Positions 61,455 to 64,000 of a DNA stretch of 64,000 nt are shown piece by piece; within the stretch, counting starts at the first letter, position 1; each line of letters opens with the position of its first letter. The stretch covers positions 1,798,001-1,862,000 of the forward strand of contig JAYJMM010000094.1 in NCBI GenBank assembly GCA_037349105.1. Direction: 5' to 3'. A program made the translations under genes and the position numbers. The stretch comes from Limnomonas spitsbergensis. Its lineage: Eukaryota > Chlorophyta > Chlorophyceae > Chlamydomonadales. The notes below the pieces were generated by a model. That model worked only from the letters and a program-made list of their open reading frames with translations. It searched no databases and was not told the DNA's origin.

Positions 61455-62480
61455 GTGAGCCGAGCTGCTGAAGGGATGGTGGGACAGGGGGGATGAAGCT
61501 GAGGTGAGCCGAGCTGCTGAAGGGATGGTGGGACGGGAGGGACGAGGCTGAGGTAAGCTGAGCTGCTGAAGGGATGGTGGGCCGTGGAGGATGAGGCTGG
61601 GGTGAGCCGAGCTGCTGAAGGGATGGTGGGACGGGGGGGGACAAGGCTGAGGTAAGCTGAGCTGCTGAAGGGATGGTGGGACGGGGAGGATGAGGCTGAG
61701 GTGAGCCGAGCTGCTGAAGGGATGGTGGGCCGGAGAGGATGAGGCTGAGGTGAGCCGAGCTGCTGAAGGGATGGTGGGATGGGGAGGATGAGGCTGAGTT
61801 GAGCGGAGCTGCTGAAGGGATGGTGGGCCGGAGAGGATGAGGCTGAGGTGAGCCGAGCTGCTGAAGGGATGGTGGGATGGGGAGGATGAGGCTGAGTTGA
61901 GCCGAGCTGCTGAAGGGATGGTGGGACGGGGAGGATGAGGCTGAGGTGAGCCGAGCTGCTGAAGGGATGGTGGGACGGGGAGGATGAGGCTGAGGTGAGC
62001 TGAGCTGCTGAAGGGATGGTGGGATGGGGAGGATGAGGCTGAGGTGAGCCGAGCTGCTGAAGGGATGGTGGGCCGGGGAGGATGAGGCTGAGTTGAGCCG
62101 AGCTGCTGAAGGGATGGTGGGCCGGGGAGGATGAGGCTGAGTTGAGCCGAGCTGCTGAAGGGATGGTGGGCCGGAGAGGATGAGGCTGAGGTGAGCCGAG
62201 CTGCTTAAGGGATGGTGGTATGGGGAGGATGAGGCTGAGTTGAGCGGAGCTGCTGAAGGGATGGTGGGCCGGGGAGGATGAGGCTGAGGTGAGCCGAGCT
62301 GCTGAAGGGATGGTGGGCCGGGGAGGATGAGGCTGAGGGGAGCCGAGCTGCTGAAGGGATGGTGGGCCGGGGAGGATGAAGCTGAGGTGAGCCGAGCTGC
62401 TGAAGGGATGGTGGGCCGGGGAGGATGAGGCTGAGGTAAGCTGAGCTGCTAAAGGGATGGTGGGCCGGGGCGGATGAAGG
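61443..62480 (+). repeat. 49-bp minisatellite, ~21 copies, copying the PRA1 exon 3 donor
   Basis: Each unit runs from GTGAGCCGAGCTGCTGAAGG through GATGGTGGGCC to GAGGATGAGGCTGAG. The genuine exon 3 end is GGATGAGGCTGAG|GTGAGCCGAGC, so every unit repeats the last ~13 exon bases and the donor. Some copies have GTAAGC or TTGAGC variants. Confidence 0.95.
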
Positions 62481-64000
62481 GCCCTGGCACATAACCCTCA
62501 GCATCGCGCAATGGCGTTCATAATCATGACTAGACCACTTGTCTTTGAAGGTGGCAGAAGTGAGCGGTGAGAGAATGGCGGGTTGAAGGAATTGTGCGCA
62601 CAGGCACAGCCAGTGTTTTTCCTTTTCAAAGTTTAGGACTTACTCTCCAGGGGGTGTGAAAAAGTGTGACCGAGTGGAAAAGTGTGGGCATGAACAGCGG
62701 GCGTACAGGAAAGGTCGTGGGCAGAGGCCTGGGAGGCACTATTTGTTTTCAATGCTGCTAGGCTCATTTGGTTTTCGGTGCCCCCACGACTGGTCCTCCT
62801 TTCCTTTATGAATTATTGAATTAGCACAAAAAACTTGAACACATTTTTAAAATACTTTTTGCTGTCCAATACTTTTCATCGTGAAAAAGGGAGCAGGCAA
62901 GCAGAAGCTATTTATATAGTCGGTCCTGCATCAATCCTGAATGTGACGAGCATCTCTTTCCCACCTCCCACTTGTCCTGCCCTCTGCATGGAGCGTCAAT
63001 GACATTTAATCCTTCTCCCACTCCCTCTACAGCCTCCCTTTTCATCAAGTCTCAATTATGTGGGCAGATATGCCTCTTCTTCCCTCTCCCCTATCGTCTA
63101 TATTCAGTGTGATCAGCCCTGTCTCCGTCAAACCTAAAATAACTCACCTTTTGGAGTCTCGGTATCATGCATATTTTTACTTGGCTGTCTGTCAACAACC
63201 CTTCCTCAGACATTCCTTTGAATCCCCCCCCCCTCCTCTTCCCTCTCCCCCCTCAGAGCCAGCAGCCCTTCCTCAGCTTCCTGACTGGGTCCTCAGTTGC
63301 ACTACCCGTCGCGATGGCTGCAGTATAATCTCAGTCTACGGTGCCATCTCAGCATCTGTATCCATCTGTCCGTCTGCCTGTCCTCACCACGGGCATCAGC
63401 AGCCTAACAGGAGGAAGGGGCCAATGACAATGGCTCTTTGAAAGATGATCTCTGCGTCTGCCTGTCTCCACGCCGGGCTTCAGCACCTGAGCAGGAAGGA
63501 AGGGGCTCATAATAGCGGCCGTTTTGCCTTCCGCCACAGACTGCCACGGCTGGACAGGGTCATGGAACTCACGAGTCATGACATCAGCCCTTCAGCCTTC
63601 TGCCATACATCACGGGCTACCACGATTGGAAAGGAGAAGGGGCTTAAAAAAGCGACCCTCCTTCACTCTTGTCCATCCAGGAAAGGAGTCGCCGAACCTG
63701 TAACGTTGGGGCTCAGCATCACACAGATAGGGAGCAACGACTACTGCTGATCTGTGCCCTGATTGTGGGTTGATCGATAATGTTCAGATTAGCAACTACT
63801 TCGTCAATCACAGCCTCATATCAACGATGGTTTTATTTTATTCTTCTTCCGGCTGGCAGGCCCTCGCACAGAGGAGCACTGTCAGAGTATCCGTGTCTTG
63901 GACATTTCTTCTTCACGACTTTTTCCTCGCGCTATGTCATCTATTCCAATATTAATTCCTCTATTCCTCGTCTGTGTTTCAAAGAGGATGAAATTCGCTT
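62481..64000. other. Unassigned right flank
   Basis: Presumably intron 3 or the 3' part of PRA1 and intergenic DNA. Short repeated CTTCAGC and TCTGCC motifs (63300-63620) are seen, but no exon, RNA gene or mobile element can be supported. Confidence 0.4.

Overview
This window reads as eukaryotic nuclear DNA, most likely from a green alga. The evidence is spliced genes with GT..AG introns, a plant-like PRA1 protein, a Ty3/Gypsy chromovirus-type retrotransposon, CCCTAAA-like interstitial tracts, and introns much longer than their exons. The species cannot be named from the sequence alone.

Layout. Positions 1-6700 hold a PIF/Harbinger-like MITE, a broken hypothetical exon and several tandem arrays. 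Positions 6711-17605 form one composite mobile element. Its 1.66-kb terminal inverted repeats each carry a four-exon gene of unknown function, and it is flanked by a 6-bp target duplication. A small non-autonomous LTR element (TSD TTAGC) sits in the left arm, and an apparently intact Ty3/Gypsy element (TSD ACTTG) sits inside that element's LTR. Positions 17798-19744 encode an F-box-like/leucine-rich-repeat protein whose start codon lies about 190 bp from the composite element. Positions 23078-33777 (minus) hold a nine-exon FolD-type methylenetetrahydrofolate dehydrogenase/cyclohydrolase gene. Positions 38193-38576 (minus) are the start of a small membrane-anchored protein. Positions 42759-52348 (plus) hold a ten-exon glutamate 5-kinase gene. 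Positions 59974-61454 (plus) hold three exons of a PRA1 (prenylated Rab acceptor) gene. hAT-type MITEs lie in introns of the FolD and glutamate kinase genes.

Main observation. In the three clearly identified host genes, and in the small membrane-protein gene, introns contain degenerate or tandemly amplified copies of the adjoining exon-intron junction: exon end plus donor, or acceptor plus exon start. FolD shows this beside all nine exons. In PRA1 and FolD, and probably in glutamate kinase, a copied donor junction has grown into a large minisatellite (49-bp, 97-bp and 29-bp units). The spliced genes inside the mobile element do not show it. This looks like a systematic process of intron growth by junction duplication, and I regard it as the most interesting feature of the window.

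Metabolically, FolD (one-carbon folate interconversion), glutamate kinase (first step of proline synthesis) and PRA1 (Rab membrane traffic) are unrelated housekeeping genes. Nothing suggests an operon or gene cluster. The remaining sequence is repeats or unrecognised intergenic DNA.
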